The notes beneath the pieces were generated by a model. That model saw only the letters and a program-made list of their open reading frames with translations, was not told where the DNA came from and did not search any database. A DNA stretch of 11,047 nt from Ideonella sp. (GTDB lineage Bacteria > Pseudomonadota > Gammaproteobacteria > Burkholderiales > Burkholderiaceae_C): contig NZ_JADJDO010000037.1 of assembly GCF_016702655.1 (NCBI RefSeq), positions 1 through 11,047 of the forward strand. The letters run 5' to 3'. Below, in pieces: positions 1 through 7,572 of the stretch. Position 1 is the first letter of the stretch, and every line of letters starts with the position of its first letter. A program made the position numbers and the translations under genes.

Positions 1-903
1 GTCTATGTGACCGGCAACGACCAGTTGCGCGCGCCGGCCACCGGATGCGGACTACATCTATGAGAAGCTGACCGGCGAGAAGGGCGTCTTCTCGACCCGC
101 ATCGCCTACGTCGTCAAGTCCGGTGGCCAGTTCCGCCTGCAGATCGCCGACGCCGACGGGCAGGGCGCCGTGACGGCGCTGAGTTCAAGCGAGCCGATCA
201 TTTCGCCGGTCTGGTCGCCCGATGGCGGCAAGCTGGCCTATGTCTCGTTCGAGAAGAAGAAACCGGTCATCTACGTGCATACGCTGGCCAGCGGGCAGCG
301 TCAGGTGGTCGCCAACTTCAGGGTCCAACCCGCCTCGGCCTGGTCGCCCGACGGCCGGCGCCTGGCCGTGTTGTCCGAGACGGCAATTCGCAGATCTACG
401 TCGTCAATGCCGACGGTACCGGCGTCCAGCGCCTGACCCATTCGGGTGGCATCGACACCGAACCGCGCTACTCGCCGGATGGCGGCAGCATCTATTTCAC
501 GTCGGACCGCGGCGGCAGCCCGCAGATCTACCGGATGAGCGCCAGCGGCGGTGATGCCCAGCGCGTGACCTTCGAAGGCAGCTACAACGTCTCGCCGCGT
601 CCGTCAGCGGACGGCAAGAGCCTGGCCTTCATCAGCCGCCGCGACGGGCGCTTCCAGCTCGCTGCGATGGATCTCGCCAGCAAGCAGGTGCAGATCCTGA
701 CCGATTCCCACAAGGACGAATCCCCGAGTTTCGCCCCCAACAGCCGCATGATCCTGATCGCCACTGAAACCGGCGGCCGCGGCGTCCTCTCGGCCGTCTC
801 CAGCGACGGCCGGATCAAGCAACGCCTCTCGATCGCCGCCGGTGATGTCCGCGAACCGGCGTGGGCCCCTTCATTCAATAATCTTCAACGGAGAACACCA
901 TGA
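1..903 (+). CDS. tolB: Tol-Pal system beta-propeller protein TolB (3' part, frameshifted)
   Basis: TolB is the periplasmic beta-propeller of the Tol-Pal system; it binds Pal and TolA and helps outer-membrane constriction at division. The window opens inside the gene, in the N-terminal domain (VYVTGNDQLR...ADYIYEKLTGEKGVFSTRIAYV). Repeated WD40-like PD40 blades follow, with the signature WSPDG/YSPDGG at about 211-228, 343-357 and 472-486, and SDRGGSPQIYRM near 506-540. The frame moves 1 to 3 to 2 at about 30-50 (two missing bases) and 2 to 1 at about 375-382. The visible in-frame stop is TGA 901-903, overlapping the pal ATG. TolB proteins usually end near EPAWGPF(I/L); one missing G at about 863-869 would restore WGPFIQ and stop at TAA 879-881, which I think is the true end. 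Family identity is secure; the breaks look like sequence errors because this protein is normally indispensable for envelope stability. Confidence 0.93.
890..894 (+). promoter_or_regulatory. ribosome binding site of pal
   Basis: GGAGA lies 5 bases before ATG 900-902. It decides the pal start, which otherwise would be unclear because the reading frame breaks in the fourth codon. Confidence 0.6.
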
Positions 904-1431
904 AAAACTGCTTATTCCCGCCCTGCTTGCCGCCTTCATCGTCGGTTGCAGCTCGACGCCCGTGACGAACCTCCGCGCGCCGGTCGACTCGCGCGGCGGC
1001 TCCGGCGTCACGCCGGTCACCGCCGGCGGTCTCGACTCCGCGGCCTGCCGCGCGAACTGACCGATCCCGAAGAGCGTGCTGTCGCAGCGCAGCATCTACT
1101 TCGACCTCGACAAGTACGAAGTCAGGACGAGTAAAAGGATCTGGTCGCCGCCCACGCCAAGTATCTGGTCGCCAACAAGGGCTTCAAGGTGCTGATCCAG
1201 GGCAACACCGACGAGCGCGGCAGCCGCGAATACAACCTGTCGCTCGGCCAGAAGCGGGCCGAAGCCGTCAAGCGTTCGCTGGTCCTGCTCGGCGCCAAGG
1301 AAGCCCAGATCGAATCGGTCAGCCTCGGCGAGGAAAAGCCGAAGAACGCCGGTCACGACGAGTCCGCCTGGGCCGAAAACCGCCGCGCCGACATCCTTTA
1401 CCGCGCCGCTGACGGTCGCGGCGAGTTCTAA
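900..1431 (+). CDS. pal: peptidoglycan-associated lipoprotein Pal (frameshifted, one in-frame stop)
   Basis: Pal is the outer-membrane lipoprotein that holds peptidoglycan through an OmpA-like domain and partners TolB. From ATG 900 the run AAAAA (903-907) appears to lack one A; one base on, the frame reads KLLIPALLAAFIVGCSSTP, a lipoprotein signal peptide with lipobox IVGC (Cys codon 947-949). A low-complexity linker follows, then ELTDP and SIYFDLDKYEV. The OmpA-like core is clear: VLIQGNTDERGSREYNLSL and the RAEAVKRSL helix, then WAENRRADILY. Breaks: about 907, about 1040-1073 (including one extra G after GATCCC), about 1124, and TAA 1132-1134, which sits where Pal proteins have Tyr (TAC to TAA), so it is a substitution and not an indel. 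The gene sits directly between tolB and cpoB, as in most proteobacteria. Identity is firm. Confidence 0.93.
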
Positions 1432-1434
1432 GCC

Positions 1435-2173
1435 ATGCGCCCGGCCCGAATCGCCCTCCTGATCGCCGCCCTGGGTGCCACACAGGCTCAGGCCGGTCTG
1501 TTCGACGACGAGGAGGAGGCACGCCGCCAGATCACCGATCACCGGATCAAGACGGAGGCGCGTGTCGATCAGCTGGGCAAGTCGCAGCTCGATCTGGCCA
1601 ACCAGTTGCAACGCCAGTCCGAGGAAATCGCCCGCCTGCGCGGCCAGGTCGAAACACTGACCTACGAGCTGGAAACCGCCAAGAAACGGCAACAGGATTT
1701 CTATCTCGACCTCGACACCCGCCTGCGCAAGCTCGAACCGCCAGGCGGCAGTGCTGCGTCGACCCTGCCGGCGGGGCAATTCCGCAGGCGGCGGCGACCC
1801 GGCCAAGGAAAGCCGCGACTACGAAGCGGCCTTGAACCAGTTCAAGGCGGCAAGTACAAGGAAGCGGCCTGGCGCTTCTCGGCCTTTCGTGCAGAAACAC
1901 CCGGACAGTTCGCTGGCGCCCAATGCCCAGTTCTGGCTGGGCAACGCCTGGGTTGCCCAGCGCAACTGCGCCAAGGCGATCGAGGCGCACAGCGTGGTCA
2001 CGACGAAATACGCCGACAGCGCCAAGGCGCCGGATTCCTGGCTGGCGATGGCCACCTGCCAGCAGGAAATGGGCAACGCGGCGGCAGCCAAGCGTTCGCT
2101 GGAAACGGTCGTCGCCAAGTACCCGAACTCGCCGGCCGCCGACACCGCGCAGCAACGCCTGAAGAAAAAGTAA
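1435..2173 (+). CDS. cpoB: Tol-Pal accessory protein CpoB/YbgF (frameshifted)
   Basis: CpoB (YbgF) is a periplasmic protein that links Tol-Pal to peptidoglycan synthesis at the septum. ATG 1435 follows the pal stop by 3 bases without a clear Shine-Dalgarno, suggesting translational coupling. A signal peptide is visible (MRPARIALLIAALGATQAQA, cleavage before GLFDDEEEARR). It is followed by a coiled coil rich in Q/E/R (about 1555-1735; SQLDLANQLQRQSEEIARLR), which in the family drives trimerisation. A low-complexity linker leads to C-terminal TPR-like repeats: DYEAALNQFKAGKYKEAA, HPDSSLAPNAQFWLGNAW, KAPDSWLAMATCQQEMG and KYPNSPAADTAQQRLKKK. The frame changes 1 to 2 in the linker (about 1740-1795), 2 to 1 near 1848 (one missing G) and back to 2 near 1888. 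Length, about 245 residues, is normal for the family. Confidence 0.92.
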
Positions 2174-2812
2174 TTGGCGCTGCGGCTCACCGAAATATTC
2201 TTCTCCCTTCAGGGAGAAGCCGCACGCGCCGGCCTGCCGACGGTTTTCGTCCGCCTGACCGGCTGCCCCTTGCGCTGCGTCTGGTGCGACACAACCTACA
2301 GCTTCACCGGCGGCGAACGGCGACGGTCGCCTCGGTGCTGGCCGAGGTTGCCAAATATCCGGCCCGCCAGGTTTGTGTCACCGGCGGCGAGCCCCTGTCG
2401 CAGAAGGAGTGCCTGCCGCTCCTCGTGGCACTGTGCGATGCGGGCTACGACGTGTCGCTGGAAACCTCGGGGGCGCTCGACGTTGCCGCCGTCGATCCCC
2501 GCGTGTCGCGCATCATGGACCTCAAGGCGCCGGATTCCGGCGAGTCCGACACGAACCGCTGGGAAAACCTTGCATTCCTGAACCAGCGCGATGAAATCAA
2601 GATCGTCATCGCCTCGCGTGCCGACTACGCATGGGCGTGCGAGGCGATCCGAACGCGCAGGCTGGACGCCATTTGCCCGGTGCTGCTGTCGCCGGCAGCC
2701 GTGCTGGTCGACCCGACAGCACTGGCCGACTGGATACTCGAAGACGGCCTCAACGTGCGCTTTCAGATGCAGTTGCACAAGTTGCTGTGGGGCAACGCCA
2801 AGGGGCAAGTAG
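2174..2812 (+). CDS. queE: 7-carboxy-7-deazaguanine synthase QueE (frameshifted)
   Basis: QueE is a radical-SAM enzyme that converts 6-carboxytetrahydropterin to 7-carboxy-7-deazaguanine in queuosine synthesis. The start is TTG 2174, abutting the cpoB TAA; this gives LRLTEIFFSLQGEAARAG, the usual N-terminus. The radical-SAM cluster motif CX3CX2C is C31, C35, C38 (CPLRCVWC), with TGGEP at about 2380-2394 for SAM binding. One base is missing near 2318-2321 (GGER to ATVASVLAEV), after which frame 1 carries the rest to LHKLLWGNAKG. The family ends here: an extra G in the run 2802-2805 would explain why frame 1 runs on, and removing it gives stop TAG 2810-2812, a protein of about 212 residues. The open frame that continues to 3363 is an artefact crossing queC. 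Its position next to queC confirms the pathway. Confidence 0.92.
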
Positions 2813-2879
2813 CGCAGGCCGCAGTAGATTTCAGCGCAGGAACAAGTAGATACCGGCGCAATCCAAGGTGTATTTCGGG

Positions 2880-2885
2880 TATATT
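2880..2885 (+). promoter_or_regulatory. possible -10 element ahead of queC
   Basis: TATATT lies 8 bases before the queC ATG in the 81-base gap after queE. No convincing -35 is found 16-18 bases upstream, and a start so close to the ATG would make a nearly leaderless mRNA; no Shine-Dalgarno is seen in front of queC. Weak; queC may simply be read from the upstream operon. Confidence 0.2.
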
Positions 2886-2893
2886 CGCGCCCC

Positions 2894-3571
2894 ATGATGA
2901 AGCCGCTCGTCGTTCTCCTCTCCGGCGGACTCGATTCCGCCACCTGCCTCGCCATTGCCCGCAACCAGGGCTTTGCCTGCTACTGCCTGTCGTTCGACTA
3001 CGGGCAGCGCCACGCCGCCGAGCGAAGGCCGCCGAGCGGGTGGCCAAGGGCGCTGGGCGCCGTCGAGCAGCGCACCCTCAGCCTCGGACTGGCCCAGTTC
3101 GGCGGCTCGGCGCTGACCGACACCTCGATCGCCGTGCCAGTCGATGGCGTGCAGCCGGGCATTCCCGTCACCTACGTGCCGGCGCGCAACACCATCATGC
3201 TGTCGCTGGCGCTGGCCTGGGCCGAGGTGCTGGGCAGCCGCGACATCTTCGTCGGCGTCAATGCGGTCGACTACTCGGGCTACCCGGACTGTCGCCCGGA
3301 GTACATCGCGGCCTTCGAGACGATGGCCAATCTGGCCACCAGGGCCGGCGTCGAAGGCGTTAAACTCGTCATCCACGCGCCGCTGATCGACCTTTCCAAG
3401 GCCGACATCATCCGCACCGGCACCGCACTCGGTGTCGACTACGGCCTGACCGTATCGTGCTACCAGGCCGACGATCAGGGCCGGGCTTGCGGCGCTTGCG
3501 ATTCGTGTCGCCTGCGAGCCGAAGGCTTCGCTACCGCCGGCGTCAACGACCCCACTCCTTACCGCACCTGA
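2894..3571 (+). CDS. queC: 7-cyano-7-deazaguanine synthase QueC (hidden compensated frameshift)
   Basis: QueC is an ATP-dependent ligase that turns 7-carboxy-7-deazaguanine into preQ0 using ammonia, the step after QueE. The frame is open for 225 codons (E. coli QueC has 231). The PP-loop SGGLDS is residues 10-15, FDYGQRH follows, and YVPARNTIMLSLALAWAE and GVNAVDYSGYPDCRPEY are family signatures. The C-terminal zinc site is C189, C199, C202 and C205 (CGACDSC). Residues about 44-53 read RPPSGWPRA, unlike the family. Reading 3025-3050 one base over gives RKAAERVAKA, the expected helix, so one base is missing after 3024 and one is extra at 3048-3050. Start ATG 2894 (MMKP) is preferred; ATG 2897 is equally possible. 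The stop is 2 bases from the next gene, so co-transcription is likely. Confidence 0.95.
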   Translation: MMKPLVVLLSGGLDSATCLAIARNQGFACYCLSFDYGQRHAAERRPPSGWPRALGAVEQRTLSLGLAQFGGSALTDTSIAVPVDGVQPGIPVTYVPARNTIMLSLALAWAEVLGSRDIFVGVNAVDYSGYPDCRPEYIAAFETMANLATRAGVEGVKLVIHAPLIDLSKADIIRTGTALGVDYGLTVSCYQADDQGRACGACDSCRLRAEGFATAGVNDPTPYRT

Positions 3572-3573
3572 TC

Positions 3574-4656
3574 ATGGAAGCTGCCGTTTCGCCCAACACC
3601 ATCCTCTGGCTGGCCTTCGCGGCTGCCTTCGTCTGCGGCGCCATCGGCCAGAAAACGCATTTTTGCACCATGGGTGCCGTTTCGGACATCGTGAACATGG
3701 GCGACTGGAGCCGCATGCGCATGTGGCTGCTGGCCATCGGCGTAGCGATTCTCGGTTCGGCGGCGCTGCATGCGGCCGAACTGATCGACCTCGGCAAATC
3801 CATCTACCGGACGCCGAACTTCACCTGGCTGTCCTACATCGTCGGCGGCATGAGTTTCGGCATCGGCATGGTGCTCGCGTCCGGCTGCGGCTCGAAGACG
3901 CTGATCCGCATCGGCAGCGGCAACCTGAAGTCGGTCGTCGTTTTCCTCGTGCTCGGTGTCGTTGCCTACATGACCATGCGCGGCGTCTTCGGTGTCTTCC
4001 GCGTTACCGTGCTGGAAAAGGCAGCGCTCACTTTCCCCGGCGGGCAGGATTTGCCGGCACTGCTGATGGCAGCCGGCGTCGACGCGAAACTCGCCTTCTG
4101 GGCGGCGGTTTTGGCCATCGGCGGCGGGTTGACCGCATTCTGCCTGCTCAAGCGACTTCTGGACCCCTCGACAAACCTGCTCGGCGGCCCCGGCACCGGT
4201 CTGGCCATCGTCGCCGCCTGGTATGTCAGCGGCCACCTCGGCTATCTCGCCGAACACCGGAAACGCTGGAAGAAGCCTTCATCGCCACCAACAGCGGGCG
4301 CGCATGGAGTCGCTGACCTTCGTCGCCCGCAGGCGTACACGCTGGAATTGCTGATGCTGTGGTCCGACACCAGCCGCAAGATGACTTTCGCCATCGCCAC
4401 GGTGCTCGGCGTCATCGCCGGTTCCGGCGCCTGGGCGCTGGTAACCCGCAGTTTCCGTTGGGAAGGTTTCGCCAGCGTCGAGGACACCGCCAGCCATTTG
4501 ATCGGCGCGGCGCTGATGGGCTTCGGCGGCGTCGTCGCCATGGGCTGCACGGTGGGGCAGGGGATCACCGGCTTCTCGACCCTGGCGCTCGGCCCGATCG
4601 TCACCTTCGCCATTGTCGGCGCGGCGGCGACCTCAAATTCCAGTACTGGCGAGTGA
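3574..4656 (+). CDS. YeeE/YedE-family (TsuA-like) sulfur-compound permease
   Basis: This is a multi-spanning inner-membrane protein of about 360 residues of the YeeE/YedE family (PF04143), whose characterised member TsuA imports thiosulfate. Glycine-rich helices fill the sequence. Three signature cysteines are present: C31 (HFCTMGAV), C105 (LASGCGSKT) and about C325 (AMGCTVGQG); TsuA depends on three cysteines in such positions. ATG 3574 comes 2 bases after the queC stop, with no Shine-Dalgarno. The frame stays open, but about 4255-4325 is scrambled: frames 3 and 2 carry PETLEEAFIATNSGR and MESLTFV, so three shifts (about 4255, 4300, 4325) cancel. Near 4632 another missing base hides the true C-terminus (LKFQYWRVMR in frame 3), so the stop at 4654-4656 is probably false and the real end is slightly downstream. 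No TusA/TsuB sulfur carrier gene is adjacent. Substrate is inferred; selenium or other sulfur compounds are possible. Confidence 0.85.
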   Translation: MEAAVSPNTILWLAFAAAFVCGAIGQKTHFCTMGAVSDIVNMGDWSRMRMWLLAIGVAILGSAALHAAELIDLGKSIYRTPNFTWLSYIVGGMSFGIGMVLASGCGSKTLIRIGSGNLKSVVVFLVLGVVAYMTMRGVFGVFRVTVLEKAALTFPGGQDLPALLMAAGVDAKLAFWAAVLAIGGGLTAFCLLKRLLDPSTNLLGGPGTGLAIVAAWYVSGHLGYLAEHRKRWKKPSSPPTAGAHGVADLRRPQAYTLELLMLWSDTSRKMTFAIATVLGVIAGSGAWALVTRSFRWEGFASVEDTASHLIGAALMGFGGVVAMGCTVGQGITGFSTLALGPIVTFAIVGAAATSNSSTGE

Positions 4657-4712
4657 TGCGTGAGGATAATTGCGGTTCACCGTCGAATCGCGCCCCGGCG
4701 CCCGTGTTTGCC

Positions 4713-5628
4713 ATGTCCGTCAACGCTTTCCGCAAGATCCGCCACGCCGCCTTCATTTCCTCGCCTGCCGCTGGCTGCCGCCGCCAGCAGCGCGGCCCCG
4801 CCGGCCCGCCATGCCCCTCAATTCGGCCGGACGGCACGATCAGCCTGATCGATACCGAAACCTACAAGGTGATCGGCAAGACGGTCGCCTGCAAGGAACC
4901 GCACCATCTGATGCCTTCGCCCGACGACAAGTCGGTCATCGTCGCCTGTTCGGCCTCCAATCAGCTGGTTTTCTTCGACCCGCTGACCGGCAAGGAGCAG
5001 AAGCGCATCCGCAATATCTCCGACCCCTACCAGATCGGCTTTTCGCCGGACGGCAAGTGGTTCGTCAGCAACCTTGCGCCTCGACCGCGTCGATCTCTAC
5101 GACGCCGGCGACTTCCAGGCTCAAGGCCCGCCTGCACGCGCCGCGCACGCCGTCGCACATGGCCTTCGACGGCAACGAATATGTCTTCATTACCCTGCAG
5201 GAGTCGGAACGAGGTGATGGCGATCAACCTGAAGACGCAGAAAAAGGAATGGGTCATGCCGGTCGGCCCGACGCCGGCCGGCATCGTCATGACGCCCGAC
5301 AACCGCTACCTGCTGGTCGCCATCATGGGCGAGGGCTACGTCGAGGTGATCGACTGGAGGGTGCAGAAGACGGTGAAGAAGGTGCCGACCGACACCGCGG
5401 CCCACAATCTGCATCCGCGTGGCGACGGGCGCCACTATTTCGTTACGACGTGCCGGGCGGCCCGACGACATGGAAGTCCGCGCCGACGGCAAGGAACTCT
5501 GGGCCACGGCCCGCTTCGGCCGGCGCGTCCAGGTGGTCGACCTGACGACCAAGGCGCTGAAAACCTCGATCCCGGTCGGCAGTTCGCCACATGGGGTGTT
5601 CTTCCTGAACCACGCGCGGCGCAAATGA
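4713..5628 (+). CDS. secreted YVTN/YncE-like beta-propeller protein (frameshifted, likely one blade short)
   Basis: The product is a periplasmic beta-propeller of the YVTN/YncE/cytochrome-D1-like type. ATG 4713 gives MSVNAFRKIRHAA, a basic n-region; across two frameshifts (about 4750-4800) a hydrophobic Ala-rich segment follows, so a signal peptide is likely. Blades then read DGTISLIDTETYKVIGKTV, LMPSPDDKSVIVACSASNQ, PYQIGFSPDGKWFVSN, AINLKTQKKEWVMPVG, MTPDNRYLLVAIMGEGYVEV and RADGKELWATARFGRRVQVV, ending SSPHGVFFLNHARRK at TGA 5626-5628. Other shifts lie at about 5080-5120, about 5205 and 5440-5465. Between HYFVT and VPGGPDDMEV (about 5445) roughly 20 residues of a blade seem to be absent. 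No CXXCH haem motif is visible, so a haem d1 role is unsupported. Function unknown; the gene sits between a permease and a deacetylase and overlaps the latter by ATGA. Confidence 0.8.
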
Positions 5629-6360
5629 GCGCCACCCATCTCGCCCTGCGACTGACTGTCGCCACTGCGGGCCGGCGCCGGCATGGCGCACGCAGAGTGC
5701 AGCGGCCGCCTCTATCTCAGCTTCGACACCGGCAACATGCGCCATGCCGAACTGATCGCCGAAACCTTGGCCAGGCATCAGGCCAAGGCCACCTTCTTCG
5801 TCGCCAACGAGAAAACCCTGCGCGGCGATCATGCGCTGGACCCGAGCTGGGCGTCTTACTGGCGGGCGCGCGTCGCCGAGGGCCACGCCTTCGGCAGCCA
5901 TACCTGGCGGCACGGCAGCTTTCGCCAGGACAGCGGCAAGCAGACCCAATACCGCCTGATGAACAGCAAGACGGAGAACCTGGACGCCGACGCCATCTGC
6001 GAAGAAATCCGCCAGCCCGACCTCCGTTTCAAGGAGCTCACGGGTCGTGCCCTTGATCCGCTGTGGCGCGCACCCGGCGGGCGCACCACACCATTGACGC
6101 TGAAGGCCGCGCAGGCCTGCGGCTACCGTCATGTCGGCTGGGCGTCAGCCGGCTTCCTCGGCGACGAGCTGCCCTCCGAAACCTACCCGAACGAGTTGCT
6201 GGTCGACCGCGCGAACAATCTGAAGGACGGCGACATCATCATGGCCCATCTCGGCATCTGGTCGCGCAGGAGCCTTTTGCGCCGGCGCTCGACGAATTGC
6301 CCGGCCGCCCAGGCCAAGGGGTTCTGCTTCGCAACGCTGGCTCCGGCGCAGCGCAGGTAA
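5625..6360 (+). CDS. secreted polysaccharide deacetylase (NodB-fold), FDTG variant
   Basis: The product has the NodB homology domain of carbohydrate esterase family 4 enzymes, which remove acetyl groups from cell-wall or exopolysaccharide sugars. ATG 5625 overlaps the propeller stop (ATGA). A frameshift near 5665 joins MSATHLALRLTVATA to AGAGMAHAECSGRLYLSFDTG, giving a signal peptide with cleavage after AHA. Motif 1 reads SFDTGNM where most enzymes have TFDDG: the first Asp (catalytic base) is kept but the second, normally a metal ligand, is Thr. Motif 2 has the metal-binding H-x3-H (HTWRH, codons 5899-5913) and motif 3 is WRAPGG (about 6064-6081). The frame 5683-6360 is open, but about 6265-6308 is out of frame: frame 3 gives AQEPFAPALDEL, the expected stretch. 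Translation ends KGFCFATLAPAQRR. The gene lies 2 bases before the hydroxylase gene. Activity with the altered motif is uncertain. Confidence 0.85.
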
Positions 6361-6362
6361 GT

Positions 6363-7314
6363 ATGCTCCAGCAATTTCTCGATGTCTTCGTTATCGTCCA
6401 GGGCTGGCTGCTCGACCATGTCGTCCAGCCGCCACTGCTGGCGCTGGGTCTCGGCAGCTACCTGGAGGTCGCATTCGACGGCGTCGAGTTTTTCCTCTAC
6501 GGCGTCCTGCAACTGAGCATCGCCTACATCCTGTTGCGCCCTCTCGAATCGATCCGCCCCATCGAGCACTGGCCCGACCGCAAGGCAGTGCGGGTCGATG
6601 CCTCTATACCTTCTCGACCGCCTCGGCATCGTTCCGCTCGCCGTCTTCGCGCTGCTCAGCCCGTTGTTCATGAGTCTGGAAAGTTGGCTGCGCTTTCACG
6701 ACATCATTCCGCCACAACTCGAGGACGCCTTTCCGTCCTCGAGAGCTATCCGCTGTTCAGCTTCGTCGTCTATCTGGTGATTCTCGATTTCGCCGAATAC
6801 TGGGCGTCACCGCCTGGCGCACACGCTGCGCTGGTGGTGGGCGCTGCACGTGATCCACCACAGCCAGCGCCAGATGTCGCCAGACCGACAGCCGCAAAAC
6901 CACCTGCTTCGACGACCTGATCGGCGGCGCCTGGTTTGCCCTGATCGCGCTGTGCATCGGCGTGCCGCCGGGACATTTCGTCGGCCTCATGGTCGCCGTG
7001 CGCATCGTCGAAAACCTCTCGCACGTCAATGCGAGGCTGAACTTCGGCTGGCTTCGGCGAACGCCTGCTGGTCAGCCCGCGCTACCACCGCTGGCATCAT
7101 GCCGTCGAATTGCCCGAGGGGAGCGCAGCATCCGCTACGGCTGCAATTCGCCATCCTCTTCCCGATCTCGGACCGCCTGTTCGGCACGCAATATCTGGGC
7201 GTGGAACTTGCCGGCCACCGGCGTCCAGGTCACCCGTTCTGGCCACCCCGGCACACGCCGATCATTTCTGGGCACAACAGGAAGGATGGCCTCGCCGGCT
7301 TGTTCCGGCAGTGA
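6363..7314 (+). CDS. fatty acid hydroxylase / sterol desaturase family membrane protein (heavily frameshifted)
   Basis: This is a membrane di-iron oxygenase-type protein of the fatty acid hydroxylase superfamily (PF04116). ATG 6363 starts MLQQFLDVFVIVQGWLLDHV. Hydrophobic helices cover about 6380-6540 and 6600-6790. The histidine boxes are split over frames: HRLAH at 6808-6822 (HX3H), HVIHH at 6847-6861 (HX2HH) and HRWHH at 7086-7100 (HX2HH), with ENLSHVNARLNFGW before the last. At least seven shifts occur (about 6596, 6732, 6805, 6885, 7055, 7125 and 7205-7250). The tail reads FAILFPISDRLFGTQYLG and then FWAQQ in another frame; the stop TGA 7312-7314 (GLAGLFRQ) is my preferred end, giving about 317 residues, normal for the family, but TGA/TAA triplets up to 7350 in other frames cannot be excluded. 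Substrate (fatty acid, sterol-like or ether lipid) cannot be told. Confidence 0.82.
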
Positions 7315-7346
7315 AGGCGTCGCTCGGCCTGAGCGTCGCTGAGGCT

Positions 7347-7563
7347 CTAATTCCCCGTTTTCCTTTCAGCTTCGATGACCAGCGGAAAGGCGCCGGAACC
7401 GATCAGGGCCATGGCAGAAACGATGAAGGCGAGACCGGCCATCGGATCGTCGATGACCGTGGGTGCAAAACTGCGCCGAAGCCAGCGATGCTGATCAGGC
7501 CGGGAATGGCGCACAGCACGCCGAGGGCCGTAAGGATGATGAAGGAGAGCGGGTGCGGCGCAT
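7347..7563 (-). CDS. small two-helix membrane protein of unknown function
   Basis: I do not recognise a named family. Reading the minus strand across two single-base gaps gives about 72 residues: MRR-TPLSFIILTALGVLCAIPG, then LISIAGFGAVLHP, TVIDDPMAGLAFIVSAMALI and GSGAFPLVIEAERKTGN, ending at TAG (7349-7347). There are two hydrophobic segments (residues about 5-32 and 42-62) with a short DD-containing loop and a charged tail, as expected for a small inner-membrane protein. A missing C near 7550 (ACCCGCTC) and another near 7465 (CACCCACG) explain the frame changes. The start is 9 bases after the midA stop on the same strand, so it is probably co-transcribed with midA. No clear Shine-Dalgarno. 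It is convergent with the hydroxylase gene, with about 32 bases between stops. Confidence 0.6.
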
Positions 7564-7572
7564 GTCGCGAGT

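Noticed and set aside
1096..1806. A 236-codon minus-strand open frame opposite pal and cpoB
   Set aside because: It is antisense to conserved Pal and CpoB motifs and shows no family features of its own.
1435..3363. A single 642-codon open frame
   Set aside because: It is a chimera: cpoB N-terminus in frame, then out-of-frame cpoB, then queE in frame, then out-of-frame queC. It arises from the indels at about 1740, 2320 and 2803 and is not a fusion protein.
3559..4257. A 232-codon minus-strand open frame opposite the permease
   Set aside because: Low-complexity composition rich in D, E, A and H; a shadow of a membrane protein gene in high-G+C DNA.
5763..5790. Inverted repeat CTTGGCC...GGCCAAG
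   Set aside because: It lies in the deacetylase coding region within well-conserved NodB sequence; likely chance from codon use.
4359..6056. A 565-codon open frame across the permease, propeller and deacetylase
   Set aside because: Only its middle matches the propeller; the ends are Arg-rich out-of-frame readings of the neighbours, typical of high-G+C DNA.
5443..6132. A 229-codon minus-strand open frame opposite the propeller and deacetylase
   Set aside because: It is antisense to clear NodB motifs, without recognisable domains.
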